Of a DNA stretch of 64,000 nt, positions 46,550 to 55,280 are shown in pieces (within the stretch, counting starts at the first letter, position 1; each line of letters begins with the position of its first letter). Below the pieces are notes generated by a model. That model was not told the DNA's origin and made no database searches. It saw only the letters and a program-made list of their open reading frames with translations. The stretch comes from an uncultured Bacteroides sp. Lineage in GTDB: Bacteria; Bacteroidota; Bacteroidia; Bacteroidales; Bacteroidaceae. A program made the translations under genes and the position numbers. The stretch covers positions 52,641-116,640 of the forward strand of contig URWA01000005.1 in assembly GCA_900551445.1 (NCBI GenBank), in the 5' to 3' direction.

Positions 46550-46667
46550 ATCCGGTGGAATAAAAAAGCCCTTCTTTCATATCTTTATGCCAATTTTTTA
46601 CGAACTTTGCCGCCCAATGTGAAATTAGGTATGCAAGGAGAGTTTGCATCGGATAACAGATGAAAGA

Positions 46668-47981
46668 ATGAACGATTCAAAACCGACTTTTAAGGAAATA
46701 AACGAAAGTTATACACTGAAAGAGGCCATCGCGGAAGCCAAGCGATGCCTGAACTGTAAGCGACCATCCTGCAAGAATGGATGCCCGATTGAAAATGATA
46801 TCCCGGAATTCATCCATGAACTGTCGAAAGGGAACATGGGAAACGCCATGGCGATAATCAATGAGAAAAGTAATCTGCCGGCCATCTGCGGCCGTGTCTG
46901 CCCGCACGAAAAACAGTGTCAGGGACATTGTGTGCTCTACCCGAAAGGAAAAGGCATTGAAATCGGGAAGCTGGAACGCTTCATTGCCGATTTTGATACG
47001 GAGATGAATTTGATTCGCGAGAAACTTCCGCAGAAAACCCGTGGAAAGGTGGCCGTGATTGGTTCAGGGCCTGCCGGACTGACCGTAGCAGGTGATTTGG
47101 CGCGTCAGGGTTTTAATGTGACCATTTTTGAAAGTCAGGCGGAAGCCGGAGGGGTTTTGATGTATGGTATCCCGGAATACCGCTTGCCCAAGCAGGTGGT
47201 GCGTCAGGAAATCCAGAAGATTGAGGCGCTGGGAGTCAACTTTGTACTGAACTGTGTGGTGGGGAAGCAACTGACCATCGACGATATGTTTGCCCAAGGA
47301 TACGATGCCATTTTCATCGGTTCGGGTACGGCCCTGCCGAAATCGCTGGATGTGCCGGGAGCCGGACTGCGTGGCGTGATTCAGGCTACATATCTGTTGC
47401 ACATGGCCAATATCTACAACGAAGGTACAGTGGGGCGCGACAAGGTGCCGGTGATTGAAGGCGAGCGTGTGGCCGTGATGGGATGCGGCAACGTGGCCAT
47501 GGATGCGGCCCGTACGGCTGTGCGTATGGGAGCCGCCAGCGTAACCATTGTGTACCGTCGCACGGAGGCCGACATGCCGGCCATTCAGGCGGAATATCAG
47601 GCGGCGGTGCAGGAAGGGGTGAAGTTCCTGTGGCAGACCTCTACTACGGAATTCCTGGGCGATGCGGAAGGAAAGGTCGTCGGCTTGCGGGCCAACACGC
47701 CGGAAGGCGTCAAGGAGTATGCTTTCGACCGCATTTGTCTGGCCATCGGTTCCCGTCCGGCCAGCCGGATTGTCTCGACTACGGAAGGCATTGACACCGA
47801 TGATAACGGCTACGTATTGGTGAAGGATCGTCCGTTTGGCATGACCAGCCGCAAGGGAGTTTTTGCCGGAGGCGATGTGGTGCACCGGCCGCAGACGGTG
47901 GTGATGGCCATGAAGGCGGCCAAGAGTGTGGCGGTAGGTATCGCACAGTATGTGGATGCCATAAAACTATTGAGTGAATGA
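46668..47981 (+). CDS. gltA: GltA/GltD-type NADPH-dependent glutamate synthase small-chain oxidoreductase
   Basis: From the ATG at 46668 the product has 437 residues; a TTG at 46644 is less likely. The N-terminal cysteine motifs of the family, CLNCKRPSCKNGCP and CGRVCPHEKQCQGHC, would bind iron-sulfur clusters. FAD binding is at VAVIGSGPAGLTVAGDLA (about 128-145) and NADPH binding at VAVMGCGNVAMDAART. The length fits the stand-alone homotetrameric form. No large glutamate synthase gene is beside it, so another electron-transfer role, such as for ferredoxin:NADP or sulfide dehydrogenase-like relatives, cannot be excluded. Confidence 0.88.
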   Translation: MNDSKPTFKEINESYTLKEAIAEAKRCLNCKRPSCKNGCPIENDIPEFIHELSKGNMGNAMAIINEKSNLPAICGRVCPHEKQCQGHCVLYPKGKGIEIGKLERFIADFDTEMNLIREKLPQKTRGKVAVIGSGPAGLTVAGDLARQGFNVTIFESQAEAGGVLMYGIPEYRLPKQVVRQEIQKIEALGVNFVLNCVVGKQLTIDDMFAQGYDAIFIGSGTALPKSLDVPGAGLRGVIQATYLLHMANIYNEGTVGRDKVPVIEGERVAVMGCGNVAMDAARTAVRMGAASVTIVYRRTEADMPAIQAEYQAAVQEGVKFLWQTSTTEFLGDAEGKVVGLRANTPEGVKEYAFDRICLAIGSRPASRIVSTTEGIDTDDNGYVLVKDRPFGMTSRKGVFAGGDVVHRPQTVVMAMKAAKSVAVGIAQYVDAIKLLSE

Positions 47982-48101
47982 CCTAATTATAAAATAAATA
48001 CTAAAGTTTAGGCGGTATCTCCTGATAACTCAGGAAAAAGCATTAATTTCGCGAATTCAAAGTAAAGTGTAGAATTTAGATACCAAAAATAATTTACGAC
48101 A

Positions 48102-49451
48102 ATGATGGAGCTTGATTTACTCACGGCTGTATCGCCGATTGATGGCCGATACAGAAGCAAAGCGGGAGCTTTGGCTGCTTATTTTTCTGAATATGCGCTC
48201 ATGAAATATCGTGTGCGGGTGGAAATAGAATATTTCATTACCTTGTGTGAGCTGCCGTTGCCGCAGTTGAGTTCATTCGATGCGGCTCGTTTTGAGTCTC
48301 TCCGCGATATTTACCGTAATTTCTCGGAGGTAGATGCTGCACGTATCAAGGAAATTGAAAGCGTGACCAACCACGATGTGAAAGCGGTTGAGTATTTCAT
48401 CAAGGAGCAGTTTGACAAACTGGGCGGGCTGGAACATTACAAGGAATTTATCCATTTCGGACTGACTTCCCAGGATATCAACAATACTTCAGTGCCTTTG
48501 TCCATTAAGGATGCGCTGGAAGAAGTGTATTATCCGCAGATTCAGAAGCTGATTGACCAGCTGACGACGTATGCGGAAGAATGGAAGGATATTCCGATGC
48601 TGGCAAAGACACACGGACAGCCGGCTTCTCCGACTCGTCTGGGTAAAGAAATCATGGTCTTTGTGTATCGTCTGAACCGTCAGCTGGCTGTATTGAAGGC
48701 TTGTCCGCTGACAGCGAAGTTCGGTGGGGCTACCGGTAACTACAACGCGCATCACGTGGCTTATCCGGATTATGACTGGAAGGCCTTCGGCAATAAGTTC
48801 GTTTCGGAAAAACTGGGACTGGAACGCGAAGAATATACCACACAGATTTCCAACTACGACGGACTGGGAGCGATTTTTGATGCCATGAAGCGGATCAATA
48901 CCATCATGATTGACATGAACCGCGACTTCTGGCAATATATTTCCATGGAGTACTTCAAGCAGAAAATCAAAGCAGGCGAAGTGGGCTCCAGTGCCATGCC
49001 GCATAAGGTGAACCCGATTGACTTTGAAAATGCGGAAGGTAACCTGGGAATGGCCAACGCGATTTTTGCACATCTGTCTGCCAAGTTACCGATTTCTCGT
49101 CTGCAGCGTGACTTGACCGACTCTACGGTGTTGCGTAACATCGGTGTGCCGTTCGGACATACTATCATTGCCATCCAGAGCTCGCTGAAAGGTCTCGGCA
49201 AATTGCTGCTGAACGAACATAAGATTTATGAAGACCTGGATAACTGCTGGAGCGTAGTGGCCGAGGCTATTCAGACGATTCTGCGCCGGGAGGCTTATCC
49301 GCATCCGTATGAAGCGCTGAAGGCGTTGACGCGTACGAACCAGGCTATCACGGAAGCATCCATCAAGGACTTCATCGAGACACTGAACGTAAGTGAAGAC
49401 ATCAAGAAGGAATTGCGTGCGATTACTCCGCACAACTATACTGGAGTATAA
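48102..49451 (+). CDS. purB: Adenylosuccinate lyase
   Basis: The product has 449 residues, cytoplasmic. The superfamily signature SSAMPHKVNPIDFENAEG (about 301-318) and the N-terminal AVSPIDGRYRSKAGAL identify the long PurB type found in E. coli. It cleaves adenylosuccinate to AMP and SAICAR to AICAR, both with release of fumarate, in purine synthesis. A second ATG follows the first directly. The gene stands in a row with the pseudouridine synthase gene, 63 bases downstream. Confidence 0.97.
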   Translation: MMELDLLTAVSPIDGRYRSKAGALAAYFSEYALMKYRVRVEIEYFITLCELPLPQLSSFDAARFESLRDIYRNFSEVDAARIKEIESVTNHDVKAVEYFIKEQFDKLGGLEHYKEFIHFGLTSQDINNTSVPLSIKDALEEVYYPQIQKLIDQLTTYAEEWKDIPMLAKTHGQPASPTRLGKEIMVFVYRLNRQLAVLKACPLTAKFGGATGNYNAHHVAYPDYDWKAFGNKFVSEKLGLEREEYTTQISNYDGLGAIFDAMKRINTIMIDMNRDFWQYISMEYFKQKIKAGEVGSSAMPHKVNPIDFENAEGNLGMANAIFAHLSAKLPISRLQRDLTDSTVLRNIGVPFGHTIIAIQSSLKGLGKLLLNEHKIYEDLDNCWSVVAEAIQTILRREAYPHPYEALKALTRTNQAITEASIKDFIETLNVSEDIKKELRAITPHNYTGV

Positions 49452-49514
49452 CTTTAAAAATAAATATCGCCCGAGAGGGTGTCAGAGTATTAATTAGCAT
49501 TAAACAGAAAAATT

Positions 49515-50831
49515 ATGGCAGAAAAAGAATTCAGACAGGAAGGCGAAAACAGCCAGTCTGGCCGCGATGGTTACAAGTCTTATAACAGAGAAGGGTATAA
49601 TAAGTACGGTAGAGGCGAGAAAAGCAACAGCTACGGTCGCCGTCCGTACAATAACAATAGAGAAGGGGGAGAGGGCTATCGCTCTTCCTATAATCCTCGT
49701 TTCAATAACAACAACGGGGAGGACCGTCCGCAGAGAGGTGGCTACGGCAATCGTCCGCAGCGTCCTTATGGGAACCGTCCGTATAACAATGAAGGAGGTG
49801 AACAGCGTTCTTCTTACAACCCGCGTTTTAATAACAACAACGGAGGACGTCCGCAGCGTCCTTATGGCAACCGCCCGTATAATAACAACAATGAGGGGGG
49901 TGAACAGCGCCCGTATCGTCCGCGCTTCAACAACGGCGGACAGCAGGGTGGTGAACAGCGTTCCTATCGTCCGCGTTTCAATAACGGTGGACAGCAAGGC
50001 GGGTATGGTCGTCCGCAAGGAGGATACCGTCCGCGTACGGCCGACTACAATCCGAATGCGAAATACAGCATGAAGAAGCAGATTGAGTACAAGGATGTGC
50101 TGACCGATCCGGATGAACCGATTCGTTTGAACAAGTTCCTGGCCAATGCGGGAATCTGCTCTCGCCGTGAAGCGGATGAATTCATCACCGCCGGAGTGGT
50201 TTCAGTGAACGGTGAAATCGTGACGGAACTGGGTACGAAGGTGAAACGTTCGGATGAAGTGAAATTCCACGACCAGCCGGTGAGCATCGAACGCAAGGTG
50301 TATGTGTTGCTCAACAAACCGAAAGATTGTGTGACGACTTCCGATGATCCTCAGGAACGCAAGACGGTGATGGATTTCGTGAAAGGTGCCTGCAAGGAAC
50401 GTATTTATCCGGTAGGACGTCTGGACCGCAACACGACGGGTGTGCTCCTGTTGACGAACGACGGAGACCTGGCTTCCAAGCTGACGCATCCGAAGTTCCT
50501 GAAAAAGAAAATCTATCATGTGTATTGCGACAAGAATGTGACTAAGGCGGATCTGGACCAGATTGTACAGGGTATCACACTCGATGACGGTGAAATCCAT
50601 GCCGACGCCATCAGTTATGCATCGGATACGGACAAGTCGCAGGTGGGCATTGAAATCCACTCCGGAAAGAACCGTATCGTGCGTCGTATTTTCGAATCGC
50701 TGGGATACCGGGTAGTGAAACTGGACCGTGTGTATTTCGCCGGACTGACCAAGAAAGGACTTCGCCGGGGTGACTGGCGCTACCTGACGGAACAGGAAGT
50801 GGCCATGTTGCGTATGGGGTCTTTTGAATAA
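49515..50831 (+). CDS. rluB: RluB/RsuA-family pseudouridine synthase with long disordered N-terminus
   Basis: The product has 438 residues. Residues about 5-180 are low complexity, rich in Asn, Gly, Arg, Tyr and Gln, with repeats of the kind YNPRFNNNNG, RPQRPYGNRPYNN and RPRFNNGGQQGG. A normal enzyme follows: an S4 RNA-binding domain (IRLNKFLANAGICSRREAD, about 200-245) and the catalytic domain with GRLDRNTTGVLLLTNDGDL (about 302-320), whose Asp in GRLDRNT is the catalytic residue. It is predicted to make pseudouridine in 23S rRNA. The tail resembles RGG-type RNA-binding tails and is common on Bacteroidota RNA proteins. Confidence 0.9.
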   Translation: MAEKEFRQEGENSQSGRDGYKSYNREGYNKYGRGEKSNSYGRRPYNNNREGGEGYRSSYNPRFNNNNGEDRPQRGGYGNRPQRPYGNRPYNNEGGEQRSSYNPRFNNNNGGRPQRPYGNRPYNNNNEGGEQRPYRPRFNNGGQQGGEQRSYRPRFNNGGQQGGYGRPQGGYRPRTADYNPNAKYSMKKQIEYKDVLTDPDEPIRLNKFLANAGICSRREADEFITAGVVSVNGEIVTELGTKVKRSDEVKFHDQPVSIERKVYVLLNKPKDCVTTSDDPQERKTVMDFVKGACKERIYPVGRLDRNTTGVLLLTNDGDLASKLTHPKFLKKKIYHVYCDKNVTKADLDQIVQGITLDDGEIHADAISYASDTDKSQVGIEIHSGKNRIVRRIFESLGYRVVKLDRVYFAGLTKKGLRRGDWRYLTEQEVAMLRMGSFE

Positions 50832-50845
50832 TGAGAAATAAATGG

Positions 50846-50886
50846 AACACAGGGATAGGCGGACACCAAATATCTCTGTGTTTTTT
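50846..50886 (+). terminator. Terminator after the pseudouridine synthase gene
   Basis: A 12-base stem (50846-50857 with 50871-50882, one G-T pair) is followed by further T. Confidence 0.82.
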
Positions 50887-50914
50887 AGGTTAATTGATAA
50901 AACAGAGAATCAAA

Positions 50915-52318
50915 ATGGAAACAATTCGTAGAACAAAAATTGTTGACCTGCTGAAGCGTGAAGATTTTGGCGCGATGGTCAATGTGAAAGGTTGGGTGCG
51001 TACTCGCCGTGGTAGCAAGCAAGTAAACTTTATTGCATTGAATGATGGTTCTACTATAAATAATGTGCAGATTGTGGTCGACCTGGCTAATTTCGACGAG
51101 GAATTGCTGAAACTGATTACAACCGGTGCATGTCTGAGCGTGAACGGAGAACTGGTGAAGTCAGTCGGTGCCGGTCAGGCTGCCGAAATTCAGGCACGTG
51201 AAATTGAGGTGCTGGGTACTTGCGACAATACTTATCCGTTGCAGAAAAAAGGACACTCCATGGAGTTCTTGCGTGAAATCGCTCATTTACGTCCGCGTAC
51301 GAATACGTTTGGTGCCGTATTCCGTATCCGTCATAACATGGCAATCGCCATTCATAAGTTCTTCCATGAAAGAGGTTTCTTCTATTTCCATACTCCGTTG
51401 ATTACCGCTTCCGACTGTGAAGGAGCAGGACAGATGTTCCAGGTAACGACCATGAACCTCTATGACTTGAAGAAAGATGAGAACGGTTCTATCATTTATG
51501 ACAATGACTTCTTTGGAAGACAGACCAGTCTGACGGTTTCCGGACAGCTGGAAGGTGAGCTGGCAGCTACTGCCCTGGGAGCTATCTATACGTTCGGACC
51601 GACTTTCCGTGCGGAAAACTCCAATACGCCGCGTCACTTGGCTGAGTTCTGGATGATTGAACCGGAAGTGGCTTTCAATGACATCAACGACAACATGGAC
51701 TTGGCTGAAGAGTTCATCAAATATTGTGTGCAGTGGGCTTTGGACAACTGCTATGACGATGTGAAGTTCCTGAACGATATGTTCGACAAAGGTTTGATCG
51801 AGCGTCTGCAGAGCGTCCTGAAAGAGTCTTTCGTGCGTCTGCCTTATACGGAAGGTATCAAGATTCTGGAAGAGGCGGTAGCCAACGGACACAAGTTTGA
51901 ATTCCCGGTTTACTGGGGCGTGGATCTGGCTTCAGAACACGAACGCTTCCTGGTGGAAGAACACTTCAAACGTCCGGTTATCCTGACCGACTATCCGAAG
52001 GAAATCAAGGCCTTCTACATGAAGCAGAACGAAGACGGCAAGACCGTACGCGCCATGGACGTATTGTTCCCGAAGATTGGCGAAATTATCGGTGGCTCAG
52101 AACGTGAAGCAGATTATGACAAGCTGCTGACTCGTATCCAGGAGTTGCACATCCCGATGAAAGACATGTGGTGGTATCTGGATACCCGTAAGTATGGTTC
52201 ATGTCCTCATTCAGGTTTCGGACTGGGCTTCGAACGTTTGCTGTTGTTTGTGACAGGTATGTCGAACATCCGCGATGTGATTCCGTTCCCGCGTACTCCG
52301 CGCAATGCCGAATTCTAA
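50915..52318 (+). CDS. asnS: Asparaginyl-tRNA synthetase
   Basis: From the ATG at 50915 the product has 467 residues, matching the usual AsnS length; a TTG at 50894 is less likely. The N-terminal OB anticodon-binding fold (VKGWVRTRRGSKQVNFIALNDGS) leads to a class IIb core with motif 2 FRAENSNTPRHLAEFWMIEPE (written here in parts: FRAENSNTPRHL, AEFWMIEPE) and motif 3 GFGLGFERLLLFVTG. It charges tRNA-Asn with asparagine in the cytoplasm. The gene follows a terminator and ends at its own. Confidence 0.98.
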   Translation: METIRRTKIVDLLKREDFGAMVNVKGWVRTRRGSKQVNFIALNDGSTINNVQIVVDLANFDEELLKLITTGACLSVNGELVKSVGAGQAAEIQAREIEVLGTCDNTYPLQKKGHSMEFLREIAHLRPRTNTFGAVFRIRHNMAIAIHKFFHERGFFYFHTPLITASDCEGAGQMFQVTTMNLYDLKKDENGSIIYDNDFFGRQTSLTVSGQLEGELAATALGAIYTFGPTFRAENSNTPRHLAEFWMIEPEVAFNDINDNMDLAEEFIKYCVQWALDNCYDDVKFLNDMFDKGLIERLQSVLKESFVRLPYTEGIKILEEAVANGHKFEFPVYWGVDLASEHERFLVEEHFKRPVILTDYPKEIKAFYMKQNEDGKTVRAMDVLFPKIGEIIGGSEREADYDKLLTRIQELHIPMKDMWWYLDTRKYGSCPHSGFGLGFERLLLFVTGMSNIRDVIPFPRTPRNAEF

Positions 52319-52346
52319 AAGAAAACAATATATTTGTAAGGAGAAA

Positions 52347-52378
52347 AAAGCCATTCTGTTTGGAATGGCTTTTTTTTA
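52347..52378 (+). terminator. Terminator after asnS
   Basis: AAAGCCATTC (52347-52356) pairs with GAATGGCTTT (52363-52372), followed by further T. Confidence 0.88.
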
Positions 52379-52430
52379 TGCTTTTGGGTAGAAAAAAGTA
52401 GATAAAATGCGTGATTTTCAAATTATTTTA

Positions 52431-52438
52431 TAATTTTG
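52431..52438 (+). promoter_or_regulatory. -7 promoter element of the DUF4488-like gene
   Basis: TAATTTTG matches TAnnTTTG, 37 bases before the ATG at 52475. No good -33 box is seen. Confidence 0.5.
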
Positions 52439-52474
52439 TAGGTAACCTAACGAGTAATTCTAATACTTTAAGTT

Positions 52475-52966
52475 ATGAAAATACGTTATTTCTTTCTGAT
52501 GGCATTTCTAATGCTTTTGGCTGTCGGCAATTCGGTGGCCCAGGATGTGCAGGAGAAGACTCCGATCACTTTGCATGGGGTTTGGCAGATGTGTTTCTAT
52601 CGTTCTAATTCGCCGGATATTCCCGGTGAACTGAAGACAAGCAATTCTTTGAAGATTCTTTCAGATGACGGGCGCTTTACCAATTTGCTGATGATGCAGA
52701 CGGGAGCTGTCATTTTGGGGTATGGAACTTATGAAATCAATAACGAAGGTCTTTATACGGAATATGTAGAGAAAAACGTACATCTTCCCCAGCTGAATGG
52801 AGAAAAAAATGAGATGCACTTCAAGCTGAAGGAGAATGGTACATTGATGTATGTGAAGTATTTCCTGAAAAACGACGCCAATGGAAACGAAATTGATTCG
52901 TGGTGTCATGAAATCTGGAAGAAAGTGGAAATGTCACCGGTTTATCCGGGAGATGAATTACGGTGA
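52475..52966 (+). CDS. Secreted DUF4488-like protein
   Basis: The product has 163 residues with a Sec signal peptide ending near VAQ (residue 23). The mature part is a single beta-rich domain (LHGVWQMCFYRS, DGRFTNLLMM, YGTYEINNEGLYTEYVEKNVH) that resembles lipocalin-like DUF4488 proteins of Bacteroidales. The function is unknown. It is a single-gene unit with its own -7 element and terminator. Confidence 0.8.
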   Translation: MKIRYFFLMAFLMLLAVGNSVAQDVQEKTPITLHGVWQMCFYRSNSPDIPGELKTSNSLKILSDDGRFTNLLMMQTGAVILGYGTYEINNEGLYTEYVEKNVHLPQLNGEKNEMHFKLKENGTLMYVKYFLKNDANGNEIDSWCHEIWKKVEMSPVYPGDELR

Positions 52967-52990
52967 TAGAATTTGAAACTGAAAGATAAA

Positions 52991-53036
52991 ACAGGAAAGG
53001 CGGTTCCGGCATGCGGCTGGATACCGCCTTTCCTGT
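52991..53036. terminator. Hairpin terminator after the DUF4488-like gene
   Basis: A perfect 14-base-pair stem (52991-53004 with 53023-53036) has an 18-base loop. The T run after it is short (GTTTCT). Confidence 0.7.
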
Positions 53037-53101
53037 TTCTGGAGGTGGGGAGTCGTTGTTAATAATCAACCGTTTATCCCGCGAAAAAAAAACTTAAAAT
53101 C

Positions 53102-53132
53102 TTTGTCGGTTAAAAGAAAAGCCGTACCTTTG
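53102..53132 (+). promoter_or_regulatory. Promoter of the rplM-rpsI-rpsB-tsf cluster
   Basis: TTTG (53102-53105), 19 bases, TACCTTTG (53125-53132): a full match to the Bacteroides consensus. Confidence 0.85.
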
Positions 53133-53138
53133 CAAGCC

Positions 53139-53257
53139 GATTATTATCAACTAGTGATAAATTTTTAATTCTGAGTGCTTTATTCTTCTTTGTCCGGGAA
53201 GAGTAGGGCGGGAGGAATTTGTTTTTTAGTAGTTAACATTTTAAAAAAGATTTAAGA
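53139..53257 (+). promoter_or_regulatory. Untranslated leader of the ribosomal protein cluster
   Basis: About 120 bases lie between the expected transcript start and the GTG of rplM. They contain a small hairpin, TTATCA (53144-53149) with TGATAA (53155-53160), directly followed by ATTTTT. Autogenous control by L13 is possible but not shown. Confidence 0.4.
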
Positions 53258-53719
53258 GTGGATACTTTAAGTTACAAGACCATTTCTGCAAACAAGGAAA
53301 CAGCAACGAAAGAATGGGTTGTTGTGGATGCTACCGATCAGGTTGTAGGCCGTCTCGGTGCGAAAGTTGCAAAGTTGTTGAGAGGTAAGTACAAACCGAA
53401 CTTCACCCCTCATGTAGACTGCGGTGATAATGTAATCATCATCAACGCAGACAAAGTGAAATTTACAGGTAAGAAAATGACTGACAAGATTTACCTGAGC
53501 TATACAGGTTATCCTGGTGGTCAGCGTGAAATTACTCCGGCTCGTCTGATGGCAAAACCGAATGGCGCTGAAAAATTGATGAAGAGAGTAGTTAAAGGTA
53601 TGCTTCCTAAGAATCGTCTGGGAGCTAAGTTGCTGGGCAACTTGTATGTTTACGCAGGAAGTGAACACAAACACGAAGCTCAGACTCCGAAAGTAATCGA
53701 TATTAATTCACTTAAATAA
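53258..53719 (+). CDS. rplM: Ribosomal protein L13
   Basis: The product has 153 residues and starts at a GTG; the sequence after it (DTLSYKTISANKETATKEWV) fits other Bacteroidota L13 starts. The family blocks WVVVDATDQVVGRLGAKVAKLL (in parts WVVVDATDQVVGR, LGAKVAKLL) and RLMAKPNGAEKLMKRVVKGMLP (in parts RLMAKPNG, VVKGMLPKN) are intact. It is an early-assembling protein of the 50S subunit. rpsI begins six bases after its stop, the usual coupling of these two genes. Confidence 0.98.
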   Translation: MDTLSYKTISANKETATKEWVVVDATDQVVGRLGAKVAKLLRGKYKPNFTPHVDCGDNVIIINADKVKFTGKKMTDKIYLSYTGYPGGQREITPARLMAKPNGAEKLMKRVVKGMLPKNRLGAKLLGNLYVYAGSEHKHEAQTPKVIDINSLK

Positions 53720-53725
53720 TAAAGA

Positions 53726-54112
53726 ATGGAAGTAGTAAATGCATTAGGCAGACGTAAAAGCGCAGTTGCTCGCGTTTTCGTAAGCGAAGGTACAGGAAAG
53801 ATTACTATTAACAAGAGAGACCTTGCACAGTACTTTCCATCAACTATTCTGCAGTATGTAGTTAAACAGCCGTTGAACAAATTGGAAGTGGCTGAAAAAT
53901 ATGATATCAAAGTTAACTTGTGTGGTGGTGGTTTCACTGGTCAGTCTCAGGCTTTGCGTCTGGCTATCGCCCGTGCACTGGTTAAAATCAACCCTGAAGA
54001 CAAGAAGACACTTCGTGCAGAAGGCTTCATGACTCGTGATTCTCGTTCTGTTGAACGTAAGAAACCGGGACGTCCGAAAGCACGTCGTAGATTCCAGTTC
54101 AGTAAACGTTAA
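53726..54112 (+). CDS. rpsI: Ribosomal protein S9
   Basis: The product has 128 residues, the normal length. It starts MEVVNALGRRKSAVARVF and ends in the basic tail RRRFQFSKR, which reaches toward the P-site tRNA in the 30S subunit. QALRLAIARALVKINPE is the family core. It is followed by a 209-base spacer with iterated repeats before rpsB. Confidence 0.98.
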   Translation: MEVVNALGRRKSAVARVFVSEGTGKITINKRDLAQYFPSTILQYVVKQPLNKLEVAEKYDIKVNLCGGGFTGQSQALRLAIARALVKINPEDKKTLRAEGFMTRDSRSVERKKPGRPKARRRFQFSKR

Positions 54113-54116
54113 CGAG

Positions 54117-54215
54117 GGGACAAGTTGGATAAGGGACAAGTTGGCAAGGATACTCTCTTATGGATTATTTCCTTGTTGCCTCGTCAACTGATACCTCGTC
54201 ACCTAAAGAAGCGTT
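54117..54215. repeat. Iterated repeats between rpsI and rpsB
   Basis: GGGACAAGTTGG occurs at 54117-54128 and again at about 54133-54144. An inverted, degenerate counterpart (CCTTGTTGCC, TCGTCAAC, CTCGTCACC) lies at about 54171-54212, so the block can fold into a long imperfect hairpin. No gene is seen. Confidence 0.55.
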
Positions 54216-54321
54216 TAGTATCTAAACTGCCAGGATTCTTCCTGCAGGCATTTGTCGGAAAGACTACCGGACAGTTGGTTCAATAAACAAAAAAGAAAGT
54301 AAACGATTAAAATTAAAGACA

Positions 54322-55161
54322 ATGTCAAGAGTAAATTTTGATACATTATTGGAGGCTGGTTGCCACTTCGGACACCTTAAAAGAAAGTGGAACCCTGCAA
54401 TGGCTCCTTATATTTTCATGGAACGCAACGGTATTCATATCATCGATTTGAACAAAACTGTTGCTAAAGTTGATGAAGCTGCTGAAGCTTTGAAACAAAT
54501 CGCAAAATCAGGAAAGAAAGTCCTGTTCGTTGCTACTAAGAAACAAGCTAAACAGGTAGTAGCTGAGAAAGCTGCTTCTGTAAACATGCCGTACGTAATC
54601 GAACGTTGGCCGGGTGGTATGTTGACTAACTTCCCGACAATCCGTAAGGCTGTGAAGAAAATGGCTACTATCGATAAACTGACTAACGATGGTACTTATT
54701 CTAACTTGTCAAAGAGAGAAATCCTGCAGATTTCTCGTCAGCGCGCTAAATTGGAAAAGAACCTCGGTTCTATCGCTGATTTGACTCGTCTGCCGTCTGC
54801 ATTGTTCGTAGTCGACGTAATGAAAGAAAACATCGCAGTTCGCGAAGCTAACCGTCTGGGTATTCCTGTATTCGCTATCGTAGATACAAACTCTGACCCG
54901 ACAAACGTGGATTTCGTAATCCCGGCTAACGATGACGCTACTAAGTCAGTAGAAGTTATCTTGGATGCTTGCTGCGCTGCAATGGCAGAAGGTCTGGAAG
55001 AAAGAAAAGCTGAAAAGGTAGATATGGAAGCTGCTGGTGAAAACGCACCGAAAGCTGCAAAGAAAAAATCTACTAAGGCTCGCATGGACAAGGCTGAAGA
55101 AGAAGCCATCAACGCTTCTAAAGCAGCTGCCTTCATGAACAAAGACGAAGAAGAAGCTTAA
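54322..55161 (+). CDS. rpsB: Ribosomal protein S2
   Basis: The product has 279 residues. The family motifs HFGHLKRKWNPAMAPYIF, VLFVATKKQAK, ERWPGGMLTNF and IPVFAIVDTNSDP are present. The C-terminal part (about 230-279) is an Ala/Lys/Glu-rich extension (KAAKKKSTKARMDKAEEEA) beyond the usual core, often seen in Bacteroidota S2. It joins the 30S subunit late and helps recruit S1 and mRNA. tsf follows after a repeat-bearing spacer. Confidence 0.98.
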   Translation: MSRVNFDTLLEAGCHFGHLKRKWNPAMAPYIFMERNGIHIIDLNKTVAKVDEAAEALKQIAKSGKKVLFVATKKQAKQVVAEKAASVNMPYVIERWPGGMLTNFPTIRKAVKKMATIDKLTNDGTYSNLSKREILQISRQRAKLEKNLGSIADLTRLPSALFVVDVMKENIAVREANRLGIPVFAIVDTNSDPTNVDFVIPANDDATKSVEVILDACCAAMAEGLEERKAEKVDMEAAGENAPKAAKKKSTKARMDKAEEEAINASKAAAFMNKDEEEA

Positions 55162-55169
55162 TATAAAGT

Positions 55170-55239
55170 AAGTTGAGAATTGAAAATTGAAAATTGGGAA
55201 GACTGTATTCTCGATTCTCAATTCTCAATTCTCAACTTT
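55170..55239. repeat. Heptad inverted repeat between rpsB and tsf
   Basis: The left arm (about 55170-55198) is built of 7-base units of the type ATTGAAA/ATTGAGA and the right arm (about 55213-55239) of TTCTCAA units, so the arms pair imperfectly over about 27 bases. Such iterated GAATTGA blocks are, from memory, spread through Bacteroides intergenic regions. Confidence 0.65.
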
Positions 55240-55280
55240 GTTTTTATGCATATTATTAACTCAAAATAAAAGATATTATT

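Noticed and set aside
46631..46663. Ten-codon leader peptide before the gltA gene
   Set aside because: An ATG-to-TGA frame this short is expected by chance, and no attenuator hairpin follows it.
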